11,932 nt of DNA. It comes from a bacterium (GTDB taxonomy: Bacteria > Patescibacteriota > Gracilibacteria > UBA1369 > LOWO2-01-FULL-3). Each line of letters opens with the position of its first letter. The stretch's first letter is position 1. Below are positions 1-6,067 of the stretch, one piece after another. The translations under genes and the position numbers were made by a program. The stretch covers positions 1-11,932 of the forward strand of contig JAQBYK010000024.1 in assembly GCA_027622635.1 (NCBI GenBank). Reading direction: 5' to 3'. A model generated the notes under the pieces. The model saw only the letters and a list, made by a program, of their open reading frames with translations. It did not search any database and had not been told where the DNA came from.

Positions 1-642
1 ATACAGTCAAGGGTCACAATACTTCAGGCGATTGACGGAACAAAAGTAATCGTTCCAAATGGAGATCTTTTCAAGAAACAGGTTACAAGTTTCACAAGTA
101 ATCCTTTCCGTAAAATTGAAGTTGTTGTCGGAGTTGAATATAGAAGTGATTTAGAAAATGTAATAAAAATATGTATGAAGGCCGTAAAATCAACAAAGGG
201 CATATTGCTTGAACCCAAACCGGCAGTATTAATAGGCGAATTTGGAGATAGCGCGATTACAATTAAAGTAAAGGCTTGGGTGGATTCAAAGAGTGGATGG
301 ATAAAAATTAAAAGCAATCTAACCTTGGCTATCAAGAAATTGTTTGACGAACATAACGTTACAATTCCATGGCCTATTCGTACGGTTGTTGAGGATAAAG
401 ATCAAAACTACACAGAAAAGCTTTTGCAAGATGCCATTGTGGAAGAAGTGGCAGCCCAACCGGGTGCACCGGAAGCTGCAGTCACGGCTACTACACAAGT
501 TGCTCCGGTTCCTCAAGGAGTTCCGGTCATGGCAGAAGGCACACCACAGGTTATGGCACAAGCTCAAGTAGCCCAGCCGGTAACAGTTCCAATTGAAGAG
601 ACCCAGGATCAGGGTTTAAAACCTCTAAACGAGCAGAGATAA
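1..642 (+). CDS. MscS-family mechanosensitive ion channel, C-terminal part (5' truncated by window)
   Basis: The frame is open from base 1, so the N-terminus and the pore helices lie outside the window; 213 residues remain. The visible part begins in the MscS beta domain, with VTILQ, then DGTKVIVPNGDLF (about residues 11-23), which matches the family signature of a DG followed by an I/V-PNG loop. The alpha/beta cytoplasmic domain follows (VVVGVEYRSDLENV, about 41-54). MscS channels sit in the inner membrane and release small solutes under hypo-osmotic stress, and this domain forms part of the cytoplasmic vestibule. From about residue 151 to the stop comes a low-complexity Ala/Pro/Gln/Val-rich tail of about 63 residues with no recognisable fold; family members usually end soon after the vestibule. 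Downstream lies a hairpin (649-674) and then a long non-coding stretch, so this gene probably ends its transcript. The family call is firm; which MscS subfamily cannot be told without the membrane part. Confidence 0.88.
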   Translation: MQSRVTILQAIDGTKVIVPNGDLFKKQVTSFTSNPFRKIEVVVGVEYRSDLENVIKICMKAVKSTKGILLEPKPAVLIGEFGDSAITIKVKAWVDSKSGWIKIKSNLTLAIKKLFDEHNVTIPWPIRTVVEDKDQNYTEKLLQDAIVEEVAAQPGAPEAAVTATTQVAPVPQGVPVMAEGTPQVMAQAQVAQPVTVPIEETQDQGLKPLNEQR

Positions 643-674
643 ACAAAAGCCCCTCCTAAGTATTTAGAGGGGGC
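641..674 (-). terminator. Rho-independent terminator-like hairpin, minus-strand polarity
   Basis: Arms 649-659 and 664-674 pair over 11 positions, with one C-A mismatch and one G-U, around a GTAT loop. Read on the minus strand the hairpin is followed by TTTTGTTT, the usual intrinsic-terminator arrangement. On the plus strand it follows an A-rich run but has no T-run after it, so it would be a poor terminator for the MscS gene that ends at 642. The polarity points to a minus-strand transcript coming from 680-935. Confidence 0.5.
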
Positions 675-686
675 GCCAAACCCAGG

Positions 687-724
687 CTCTATCGATAGTA
701 CAGAATTAATTGCAGTATCGAGAG
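687..724. other. stem-loop in the intergenic region
   Basis: CTCT (687-690) and CGATA (693-697) together pair with TATCGAGAG (716-724), giving a 9-bp stem interrupted by a 2-nt bulge at 691-692. The 18-nt loop contains the palindrome AATTAATT. The arms also include the 10-bp palindrome CTATCGATAG. It falls inside the proposed minus-strand RNA, just upstream of its terminator hairpin. Confidence 0.45.
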
Positions 725-940
725 TTTGTATTGAATTTGTTTTTGTTTTTCAGGAGACCAGTCCATTTTTTTACAATCTTTGCTTTGGACAATATTTTTA
801 GTCGTGCCTACGACCGCCTGTTGATGTGAACTTCTCAAACTAATAATGAAGTTAGGAAGCCACCAAGCCCAATCCCGAGGGAAAGTAATTAACCGGCCCA
901 AATGGTCAGAGAGAGCCATCACAAAGGTTGAAAGTAGTAA

Positions 941-969
941 GTTTTAAAATCTAAACTAACTATTCTCAA
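941..969 (-). promoter_or_regulatory. possible minus-strand promoter for the candidate small RNA
   Basis: On the minus strand TTGAGA (964-969, 5 of 6 to the -35 consensus) is followed after 17 bases by TAAAAC (941-946, 4 of 6 to the -10 consensus). A start near 934 would give a transcript of about 290 nt ending at the hairpin 649-674. A perfect TTGACA lies a little upstream on the same strand but has no acceptable -10 at the right distance. The region is AT-rich, so chance matches are likely. Confidence 0.28.
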
Positions 970-1090
970 TCTTTGTAATCAAACTGAATGTCAACGATCT
1001 CGGGTCAGCTTCGACAATGGCATCTTATCATCATTAAAACCTTATCACATCATATAATCATACCAAAAAGACCACGGGCCTGCAAACACA

Positions 1091-1118
1091 TACAATGGAC
1101 AGGTGAAAAGACATTGTA
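1091..1118. repeat. perfect 7-bp dyad across the sdaAB promoter (candidate operator)
   Basis: TACAATG (1091-1097) and CATTGTA (1112-1118) are exact inverted copies separated by 14 bases. The left arm overlaps the proposed -35 and the right arm overlaps the first bases of the TATAAT box, where a repressor would block RNA polymerase. No regulator gene sits next to it in the window. The dyad is directly visible; its role as an operator is inference. Confidence 0.4.
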
Positions 1119-1122
1119 TAAT
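1096..1122 (+). promoter_or_regulatory. promoter of the sdaAB-sdaAA-purN operon
   Basis: TGGACA (1096-1101, 5 of 6 to consensus) and a perfect TATAAT (1117-1122) are separated by 15 bases, shorter than the optimal 17. Transcription would start near 1129 and give a leader of about 52 nt before the sdaAB start codon. The same TGGACA -35 is used in front of the purP gene at 9641-9646. Confidence 0.55.
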
Positions 1123-1135
1123 TTAAGGTGGACTT

Positions 1136-1171
1136 TATTTCACTCTCTGGTAAAGTGGAGTAAATAGGAAG
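1136..1171 (+). promoter_or_regulatory. leader hairpin and ribosome binding site of sdaAB
   Basis: TATTT-C-ACTC (1136-1145, bulged C) can pair with GAGTAAATA (1158-1166). A competing pairing is CAC (1141-1143) with GTG (1155-1157). AGGAAG (1166-1171) lies 9 bases ahead of the ATG at 1181 and is the clearest Shine-Dalgarno sequence in the window. The hairpin's right arm ends at its edge, so folding could affect ribosome access. The leader is too short for the large known riboswitch classes. Confidence 0.35.
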
Positions 1172-1180
1172 TTTACAAAC

Positions 1181-1867
1181 ATGGCTAATTTATCAATTTT
1201 CGATATTGCAGGACCTGTGATGGTAGGGCCCAGTAGCTCCCATACTGCCGGTGCATGTAAAATAGGACAATTTGCACGGGCTCTCTTTCATAGAACACCA
1301 AGAAAGATTAAGTTCTATTTACATGGCTCCTTTGGAGAAGTTTACAAAGGGCATGCTACAGATAAAGCACTTCTTGGAGGAATCATGAAATTCATGACGA
1401 GCGACGCAAGAATCAAAGATAGTTTTAAAATTGCAAAAGAAAAAGGAATAGAATTTGAGTTCATAAAAAAGGATTTAGGTAGGGAATATCATCCAAACAC
1501 AGTAGAGATAGTACTTGAAAATCGGGATAATAAGATGTCAGTTATAGGCTCTTCGATTGGAGGGGGAATGATTGAAATTTTAAAAATTGATAATTTCAAA
1601 GTTTACCTTCCGGGAAGGGCTGGAAAATTTCTTTCTTTAGTGATAATGCACGATGGAGATAAAGGAATAATACAAAGGATGACAAAGAAACTTAAAACAC
1701 AGGGCATCAAGGTTGCTGAAAAAGTTCACACTAAAGTTAAAGAAAAAACATTAACCGTTTTAAGCATAGAGGGACGGAGAATTACACTTCCGGAGGTCAT
1801 GGAATTGGAAAAGAATACACCGGGTGTCGACTTTATTAGATCTTTATCTAAATTACAAAAAGAATGA
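1181..1867 (+). CDS. sdaAB: L-serine ammonia-lyase, iron-sulfur-dependent, beta subunit
   Basis: With the alpha subunit encoded next to it, this cytoplasmic protein forms the [4Fe-4S] L-serine dehydratase that deaminates L-serine to pyruvate and ammonia. At 228 residues it has the usual length of the separate beta chain of split (Bacillus-type) enzymes. Visible motifs are GPVMVGPSSSHTAGA (residues 11-25), HGSFGEVYKGHATDKALLGG (48-67), HPNT (104-107), GSSIGGG (123-129) and a C-terminal ACT-like domain (about 150-222), the sort that binds serine as an effector in the family. The ATG at 1181 is preceded by AGGAAG at good spacing and starts right at the conserved N-terminus. It is the first gene of an operon; its TGA overlaps the ATG of sdaAA in an ATGA junction, implying translational coupling and roughly 1:1 synthesis. 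No key motif is missing. Confidence 0.95.
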   Translation: MANLSIFDIAGPVMVGPSSSHTAGACKIGQFARALFHRTPRKIKFYLHGSFGEVYKGHATDKALLGGIMKFMTSDARIKDSFKIAKEKGIEFEFIKKDLGREYHPNTVEIVLENRDNKMSVIGSSIGGGMIEILKIDNFKVYLPGRAGKFLSLVIMHDGDKGIIQRMTKKLKTQGIKVAEKVHTKVKEKTLTVLSIEGRRITLPEVMELEKNTPGVDFIRSLSKLQKE

Positions 1868-2757
1868 AATATGAATTTCACACAACACAGGATGTACTGA
1901 GATTATGCAAAAAACACAATTTGCCGATTTCAGAAATTGCTAAAAAATATGAAGCTGAGCGTGCAGGAAAATCAATCCCGGCAGTCAGGAACAAAATGAA
2001 ACAGACAAGAGACGTAATGTATGAAGCTGTAAGAGCCGGAGTAAAATCCACACATAAGTCAAAAATGGGTATGGTTGGAGGAGACGCATACCTTCTTGGA
2101 GTCGCCCTAAAAAAAGTGGGCACTATGATGGGGAACAAGGTGACAGTCCGCGCAATGGCATACGCAATTGCAGTTGGAGAACAAAATGCTAACATGGGAC
2201 GCATAGTGGCATTTCCAACAGCCGGTGGAGCCGGGGTTGTCCCTGGCACTTTATTTAGTTGCGCGGAACATTTCAAAGCCGGGAAAAGAAAATTACTGAG
2301 ATCAATGTTTTGCTCTTCCGCTGTAGGATTAATTATTGCCGAGGGAGCTACACTTTCAGCAGCGAAAGGTGGTTGCCAGGCTGAGGTTGGAGCCGGGGTC
2401 GCAATGGCAGCGGCGGGGTTAACCGAAATGCGTTCAGGGACACCGGAACAATGCTTCCATGCCGCATCTATCGGACTTAAAAGTTATCTTGGCTTGGCCT
2501 GCGATCCGCTTGGAGGACTGGTAGAAGTACCTTGTATTAAACGCAATGCATTGGGGTGTATGTCAGCAATTGGTGCTTCGGATTTAGCAATTGCCGGAGT
2601 AAAAAGTTATATCCCATTTGATGAAGTAGTATGGGCTATGAAAAATATTGCTAAAATTATGTCCCCAAAACTTCGTGAAACCGCACTTGGTGGACTTGCG
2701 GTAACACCAACCGGAAATAAAATTAAGAAAAAGTTAGGAATGAGAATAACCAAATAA
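1864..2757 (+). CDS. sdaAA: L-serine ammonia-lyase, iron-sulfur-dependent, alpha subunit
   Basis: Catalytic, cluster-carrying subunit of serine dehydratase, 297 residues, the usual size for the separate alpha chain. Motifs seen: KMGMVGGDAYLLG (67-79), VGEQNANMGRIVAFPTAGGAGVVPG (residues 104-128, the conserved core), GGCQAEVGAG (169-178), LACDPLGGLVEVPC (211-224) and RNALGCMSAIGASD (227-240). Cys171, Cys213 and Cys224 have the CX41CX10C spacing that, as I recall, binds the [4Fe-4S] cluster in the Legionella enzyme. That enzyme also places a C-terminal cysteine on the cluster as a tail-in-mouth inhibitor; here the tail ends in Lys/Arg-rich sequence with no cysteine, so that autoinhibition should be absent. 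An oxygen-labile enzyme suggests an anaerobic or microaerobic host (inference). The start overlaps sdaAB by 4 bases, and purN begins one base after the stop. Confidence 0.95.
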   Translation: MKYEFHTTQDVLRLCKKHNLPISEIAKKYEAERAGKSIPAVRNKMKQTRDVMYEAVRAGVKSTHKSKMGMVGGDAYLLGVALKKVGTMMGNKVTVRAMAYAIAVGEQNANMGRIVAFPTAGGAGVVPGTLFSCAEHFKAGKRKLLRSMFCSSAVGLIIAEGATLSAAKGGCQAEVGAGVAMAAAGLTEMRSGTPEQCFHAASIGLKSYLGLACDPLGGLVEVPCIKRNALGCMSAIGASDLAIAGVKSYIPFDEVVWAMKNIAKIMSPKLRETALGGLAVTPTGNKIKKKLGMRITK

Positions 2758-2758
2758 T

Positions 2759-3334
2759 ATGTTCAAAATCGCGGTTCTGGCATCAACAAAGGGCACAGAC
2801 TTACAGGCAATAATCGACGAAATTCAAGCAGGCAAAATGCCCGGTATTGAACTCTCAATGGTTATAAGTAACAAAGAACATTGCTTTGCGCTAGAGCGTG
2901 CGCAGGAGCAAGGATTCAAAACCATTTTCATAGATCCCAAAGACAAATCTCGTGAAGAATATGATTACGAAATTGCTGAAATCTTGGAAGAAGAGGATAT
3001 AGATTTAGTTGTACTGGTTGGATATATGAGAATCCTCAGTCCGGAATTTGTAAAAAAATTCAAGATTATAAACGTGCATCCCTCCTTAATTCCAAAATTC
3101 TCCGGAAAAGACTTCTTTGGTCAAAGCGTACATCAAGCAGTTTTGGCATCCGGCGAGACTGAAACCGGTATGACTATCCATTATGTAGAAGAAGGTGTTG
3201 ATACAGGCGAAATCATTCTTCAAAAAACTTGTCCGATAGAGGAGTCAGATACTCCGGAAACTCTAAAAGAAAAAGTCCAGGCACTGGAAAAAAAGTATTA
3301 CCCCGAAGTCATAAAGCAAATCGCAAAGGGATAA
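2759..3334 (+). CDS. purN: phosphoribosylglycinamide formyltransferase (GAR transformylase)
   Basis: Transfers the formyl group of 10-formyltetrahydrofolate to glycinamide ribonucleotide, the third step of de novo purine synthesis, in the cytoplasm. At 191 residues it has the standard single-domain length. The catalytic Asn-His pair appears in INVHPSLIPKFSG (N105, H107) and the catalytic Asp in VEEGVDTGEIILQ (D148), equivalent to N106, H108 and D144 of E. coli by alignment from memory. The N-terminal nucleotide loop reads ASTKGTDLQAI (residues 8-18), with Asp where most relatives have Asn (G-T/S-N); this is a modest deviation. The ATG lies one base after the sdaAA stop without its own Shine-Dalgarno, so it is probably coupled. 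A related hydroxymethyl/formyl transferase acting on another substrate is possible but less likely given the PurP genes nearby. It converges on the glycosyltransferase gene, six bases away. Confidence 0.88.
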   Translation: MFKIAVLASTKGTDLQAIIDEIQAGKMPGIELSMVISNKEHCFALERAQEQGFKTIFIDPKDKSREEYDYEIAEILEEEDIDLVVLVGYMRILSPEFVKKFKIINVHPSLIPKFSGKDFFGQSVHQAVLASGETETGMTIHYVEEGVDTGEIILQKTCPIEESDTPETLKEKVQALEKKYYPEVIKQIAKG

Positions 3335-3341
3335 GCTTATC
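3330..3341. other. 12-bp palindrome joining two convergent stop codons
   Basis: GATAAGCTTATC is perfectly palindromic. It contains the purN TAA (3332-3334) and touches the last base of the minus-strand glycosyltransferase stop (3341-3343). There is no T-run on either side, so it is not a normal terminator. No other termination signal fits between these facing genes. Confidence 0.4.
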
Positions 3342-4135
3342 TAGCGACCTCTCCATTTCCAATGATACTTAATGGCACTTGCCAGGTGATACCAGGAGAT
3401 TTTGTTGAAAAGAAGTTTTAAAAATCGCCCCTCACTTAACCTTTTATGATAGTGCCAGGCAATTGCTTCAGGATGATAGACTATCTTGAAACCTTCTTCC
3501 TGAACCTTTTTGCACAAATCAAAATCTTCCATAAATAAAAAATATCTCTCATCAAAACCACGAATTTTTTCATAAACTTTTTTAGGCATCATCATAAAAG
3601 CACCGGTAATCAAATCAACTACCTGAGTACTCTCGTGATTAAAATCTTCCATAATATATTTCTTGTATCGCCCACTAAATGGCCAAACCTTTCTCAAAAA
3701 ACTTCTCTTGATAAACAGATCAAAGAACTTAAAATGGCGTCTGCAAGATTTTTGAACTTCGCCATTATGATACATCAATTTGGGACCAACAATCCCAACA
3801 TCATCATGGTCATCCAGGTAGTCTACCAACTTTTGTAAAGTATCGGGCTCGACTGTAATGTCTGTATTCAAAATAAGAATGTACTTACCATTTGCTTCTC
3901 TCGCGGCAAAATTATGTCCACTGCCATATCCAAGATTACGGCCGGGCTCAACCAAAATAATATCCCCTTTATCAGAAGCTTGTTTAAGATACTCAACACT
4001 TTCATCACTGGAATTGTTATCGCAAATAATTATTTCAAACTTAAAGTCACACTTGGATTTTTTGAGGGCCTCAACGCAAAGACGCGGAAAATACTTTTGA
4101 TTGTAATTGACTATTGTAATGGAAAGCTTAGGCAT
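3341..4135 (-). CDS. family 2 glycosyltransferase (rhamnosyltransferase-like)
   Basis: A 264-residue GT-A fold enzyme that would move a sugar from a nucleotide donor to a lipid-linked or glycan acceptor at the cytoplasmic face of the membrane. Motifs in order: ITIVNYN (residues 6-12), IIICDNNSSD (35-44), EPGRNLGYGSGHNFA (63-77), LNTDI (89-93, the metal-binding DXD equivalent), VDLITGAFMMMPK (173-185) and GFDERYFLFMEDFDLCKK (193-210, the acceptor/catalytic ED region). The pattern resembles the WbbL/RfbF group of rhamnosyl and related transferases, but donor and acceptor cannot be named from sequence. There is no membrane helix; the basic C-terminus (WKWRGR) could touch the membrane. Its ATG lies inside the end of the preceding nucleotidyltransferase gene (8-base overlap, 4128-4135), so the two are coupled and probably act in one surface-glycan pathway. 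Confidence 0.88.
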   Translation of the reverse strand: MPKLSITIVNYNQKYFPRLCVEALKKSKCDFKFEIIICDNNSSDESVEYLKQASDKGDIILVEPGRNLGYGSGHNFAAREANGKYILILNTDITVEPDTLQKLVDYLDDHDDVGIVGPKLMYHNGEVQKSCRRHFKFFDLFIKRSFLRKVWPFSGRYKKYIMEDFNHESTQVVDLITGAFMMMPKKVYEKIRGFDERYFLFMEDFDLCKKVQEEGFKIVYHPEAIAWHYHKRLSEGRFLKLLFNKISWYHLASAIKYHWKWRGR

Positions 4136-5435
4136 CTAAATTTTTCTTATAATTTGAGCGATCGACATTTTCAACACTAGAGTGATTTTCAGAAATTTTC
4201 AAATCCCATGAACCTCTAACAAAACTTTTTTCAGGAATATTTTGAGCTATAACTACCCCAGCTCCAATAAAACTTCCGCTACCAATCTTGACCCCGGGCA
4301 TAATACTAGCATTAATACCAAATCGCACATTATCACCTACAACAATGCCAAATTTACTACTTTGGGTATCCAACTTCTTGCCATCATAGTCAACCAGCAC
4401 ATTTTTTTCATCCAGTCGTAAGTTTCCGGTCACACAACCTGCTCCAAAGGAAATATTGTTCCCAAGAACGCTATCCCCAATGTAGTTGGAATGGGTCCAA
4501 ACGCTGTCACCAAGGAAACTACGAGCAACTTCACTGGCAAAACCGATAACACACTTTTCCCCAATATTACTTTCCCGTACCAGAGCATTTGTAGCCACAA
4601 TAGAATCTTTACCTATGAAACAAGGCCCATTCACAACGGCACAATCAAAAACTTTCACTCCATCCTCAATGATCACATCACCATTAATCACAGCATTCTT
4701 GGAAATCTTTGCAGAGTCACTCACACCTTTGTCAGCTTTCTCAAAAAAGTGATCAAAAACTTTCCGTACATGCCAGGGAAACTTTATAGGTAGCCAAACA
4801 CCATCATAGGACACAGCCTTCATTTTAACTCCATCCTTAATCATCCCGGATAGAGCAACTTCATACCTATCATCCTTATCACTACTGACCTTCTCCAAAT
4901 AATTCACCAATTTCCCAAAATCCTTATGAACATGTACTACCAAATTAACCAAATCACTGGGTTCACTTCCGGGCTCGGGTTTTTCGATGATATTCTTTAT
5001 AAAACCATCTTCAACCTCTAAATACCCACCGGGAAAATACTCTGTCACTTTCTTACCTAAAATATAGGCATCCTCATTTCCTAAAGCCGCATCTTTCAAC
5101 AATTCAAAAGCTTTGGACTCAACCACATCATTACTACTAAAAATTAAAACAGGTCCATCGAGCTTATCCTTAGCGGAAAGAACAGCTCCGGCCATGCCCA
5201 ATTCCAGGTCCTCCTGTTCGCATATCTCAACATTCATATCTAAGCTTTTGCCAATATCTGAAATTCTATCCATATTATGAGCACTACCAACAACCAGGAC
5301 ATCGTCAAAACAATTTTCATGCAATAACTCAAGTTGCCACTGAATAAGAGGCTTTCCCAAAAATTTCAAAAAATTCTTATCTTCAACAGGTTGCATCCTT
5401 TTACTTCTACCGGCTGCCAAGAGCAGTACTTTCAT
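4128..5435 (-). CDS. GlmU-like bifunctional sugar-1-phosphate nucleotidyltransferase / left-handed beta-helix acyltransferase
   Basis: About 435 residues with two domains. The N-terminal nucleotidyltransferase starts LLLAAGRSKRMQP (residues 4-16), a variant of the GXGTRM loop, followed by the conserved Lys of FLKFLGKPL (22-30), SSND (100-103) and EKP (151-153). From about 240 to 400 come hexapeptide repeats of a left-handed beta helix, including a GlmU-like HSNYIGDSVLGNNISFGAGC (315-334), where His315 aligns by eye with the acetyltransferase catalytic His of GlmU. Expected role: make a UDP- or dTDP-activated, perhaps N-acetylated, sugar for the partner glycosyltransferase. Archaeal bifunctional enzymes such as ST0452 have the same layout, so it need not be true GlmU. 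An in-frame TTG nine bases upstream (5442-5444) would add three residues; the ATG at 5433-5435 is preferred because the fold starts at MKVLLLAAG. No Shine-Dalgarno is visible. Confidence 0.82.
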   Translation of the reverse strand: MKVLLLAAGRSKRMQPVEDKNFLKFLGKPLIQWQLELLHENCFDDVLVVGSAHNMDRISDIGKSLDMNVEICEQEDLELGMAGAVLSAKDKLDGPVLIFSSNDVVESKAFELLKDAALGNEDAYILGKKVTEYFPGGYLEVEDGFIKNIIEKPEPGSEPSDLVNLVVHVHKDFGKLVNYLEKVSSDKDDRYEVALSGMIKDGVKMKAVSYDGVWLPIKFPWHVRKVFDHFFEKADKGVSDSAKISKNAVINGDVIIEDGVKVFDCAVVNGPCFIGKDSIVATNALVRESNIGEKCVIGFASEVARSFLGDSVWTHSNYIGDSVLGNNISFGAGCVTGNLRLDEKNVLVDYDGKKLDTQSSKFGIVVGDNVRFGINASIMPGVKIGSGSFIGAGVVIAQNIPEKSFVRGSWDLKISENHSSVENVDRSNYKKNLDA

Positions 5436-5457
5436 AATAACCAAATTAAGGTAGAAT
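5429..5457 (+). promoter_or_regulatory. weak candidate promoter for the pgsA-like operon
   Basis: The 53-bp gap between two divergent genes (5436-5488) must hold both promoters. On the plus strand TAGAAT (5452-5457) has CTTTCA (5429-5434) 17 bases upstream, only 3 of 6 to consensus and lying within the start of the opposite gene. CATAAT at 5466-5471 is an alternative -10. No ribosome binding site precedes the ATG at 5489. On the minus strand I found no good pair. Confidence 0.28.
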
Positions 5458-5488
5458 CAAACTAACATAATTTAAGCATAAAATATAT

Positions 5489-6067
5489 ATGACTCTGCCT
5501 AATAAAATAACGCTTTCAAGGCTTGTACTAACGCCAATTGGTCTTGTCTTTCTGTTTCTGAATTCAGTGCCATACAACATTCTGATTTCTACAGTTATAT
5601 TTGCAGTTGCAATGTTTACAGATCTGGCGGACGGCTACATCGCCAGGAAGTACGGACAAATAACAAATGTTGGTAAATTTATAGATTCACTGGCTGATAA
5701 ATTAATAATATTGCTGTACATGATATTCCTACAGAGTGTTGGTATTTACCCTATGTGGTTGGTTCTGGCATTTGTAGGAAGAGAAATGGTGATGGACGGA
5801 TGGAAAAGCTATGCGGTTAGTCAAAAAATATTCATCAGCGCCAGAAGGTCAGGCAAGAATAAAGCTCTACTGCAAACAATCTCATTATTCTTGGCACTAA
5901 TATATTTATCCATCGGAGCCGACCAATTTTTTGGGGTTTCTATGAGATCTGAAATAGTGAAAGAAGTAGCATATTACACAATGTTAGCAGCCTTTATTTT
6001 GAGTGTATATGGGGCTTATAGCCTGCTAAAAAGAAACCCGCAAGTTTTTTCAGAAAGAAAGAAATGA
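5489..6067 (+). CDS. pgsA: CDP-alcohol phosphatidyltransferase, PgsA-like (CDP-diacylglycerol-glycerol-3-phosphate 3-phosphatidyltransferase)
   Basis: Integral membrane enzyme that, if true PgsA, joins CDP-diacylglycerol to glycerol-3-phosphate to make phosphatidylglycerol phosphate, the entry to anionic phospholipids. It has 192 residues, the usual size. It opens with the PgsA-like LPNKITLSRLVLTP (3-16) and carries the complete family signature DX2DGX2ARX8GX3DX3D, with D45, D48, G49, A52, R53, G62, D66 and D70; these aspartates bind the metal ions. Hydrophobic segments lie at about 12-28, 31-44, 72-97, 127-144 and 162-183. The C-terminus is basic (RKK). The ATG at 5489 agrees with the family N-terminus but has no Shine-Dalgarno. 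Its TGA overlaps the ATG of the next gene. Other CDP-alcohol transferases (inositol or serine type) are less likely given the PgsA-like N-terminus. Confidence 0.85.
   Translation: MTLPNKITLSRLVLTPIGLVFLFLNSVPYNILISTVIFAVAMFTDLADGYIARKYGQITNVGKFIDSLADKLIILLYMIFLQSVGIYPMWLVLAFVGREMVMDGWKSYAVSQKIFISARRSGKNKALLQTISLFLALIYLSIGADQFFGVSMRSEIVKEVAYYTMLAAFILSVYGAYSLLKRNPQVFSERKK

Larger units (their letters stand above)
641..934 (-). ncRNA. candidate small structured RNA of about 290 nt, unidentified
   Basis: Seen directly: a TTGAGA-17-TAAAAC promoter-like pair (964-969 and 941-946, minus strand) predicts a start near 934. An 11-bp hairpin at 649-674 is followed on the minus strand by a T-run near 648-641. 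Between them lie several short hairpins: 687-724 (9-bp stem with a 2-nt bulge), GTCG/CGAC arms around 802-815, AACTTC/GAAGTT arms around 829-853, and CCAT/ATGG arms around 902-919. A minus-strand transcript ending here would have no obvious protein to encode. A short GTG-initiated peptide of 77 residues (689-922) cannot be excluded, but it lacks a ribosome binding site and looks like random coding. I recognise no RNA family. The extent is inferred from the promoter and terminator guesses. Confidence 0.33.
643..1180. other. 538-bp intergenic region without a convincing protein gene
   Basis: Neither strand holds an ORF that looks like a protein. The longest, 77 codons on the minus strand at 689-922, starts with GTG, lacks a ribosome binding site and matches no family I recognise. 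The left part (about 641-934) is rich in inverted repeats and is bracketed by minus-strand promoter-like and terminator-like elements, so a small RNA is the favoured reading. Bases 970-1090 show nothing I can name. The last 90 bases hold the promoter, a dyad and the leader of sdaAB. Signatures of tRNA, tmRNA, RNase P RNA and SRP RNA were looked for by eye on both strands and not found. Confidence 0.7.

Noticed and set aside
689..922. A 77-codon minus-strand frame starting with GTG
   Set aside because: It has no ribosome binding site and resembles no family I know. Its DNA is full of inverted repeats and is better explained as part of a non-coding region. It could still be a small peptide, so it is mentioned under the candidate RNA.
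1053..1058. TATAAT upstream of the chosen sdaAB promoter
   Set aside because: No acceptable -35 lies at the right distance; the pair at 1096-1122 is better and nearer the gene.
643..1180. tRNA, tmRNA, RNase P RNA, SRP RNA or a riboswitch in the long gap
   Set aside because: I looked by eye on both strands for the T-loop, the RNase P P4 GAGGAAAG-type motif, the SRP apical loop and the tmRNA ends and found none. GAGGGAAAG at 888-896 is only a partial likeness. The sdaAB leader is too short for a glycine riboswitch.
1865..1867. Recoded TGA (Gly) as in Gracilibacteria/Absconditabacteria
   Set aside because: TGA ends sdaAB and the pgsA-like gene exactly at family-typical lengths with ATGA junctions, and no gene has an in-frame TGA, so the standard code fits.
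5433..5444. TTG start three codons upstream for the nucleotidyltransferase
   Set aside because: The fold starts at MKVLLLAAG; the added residues have no support and no Shine-Dalgarno precedes the TTG.
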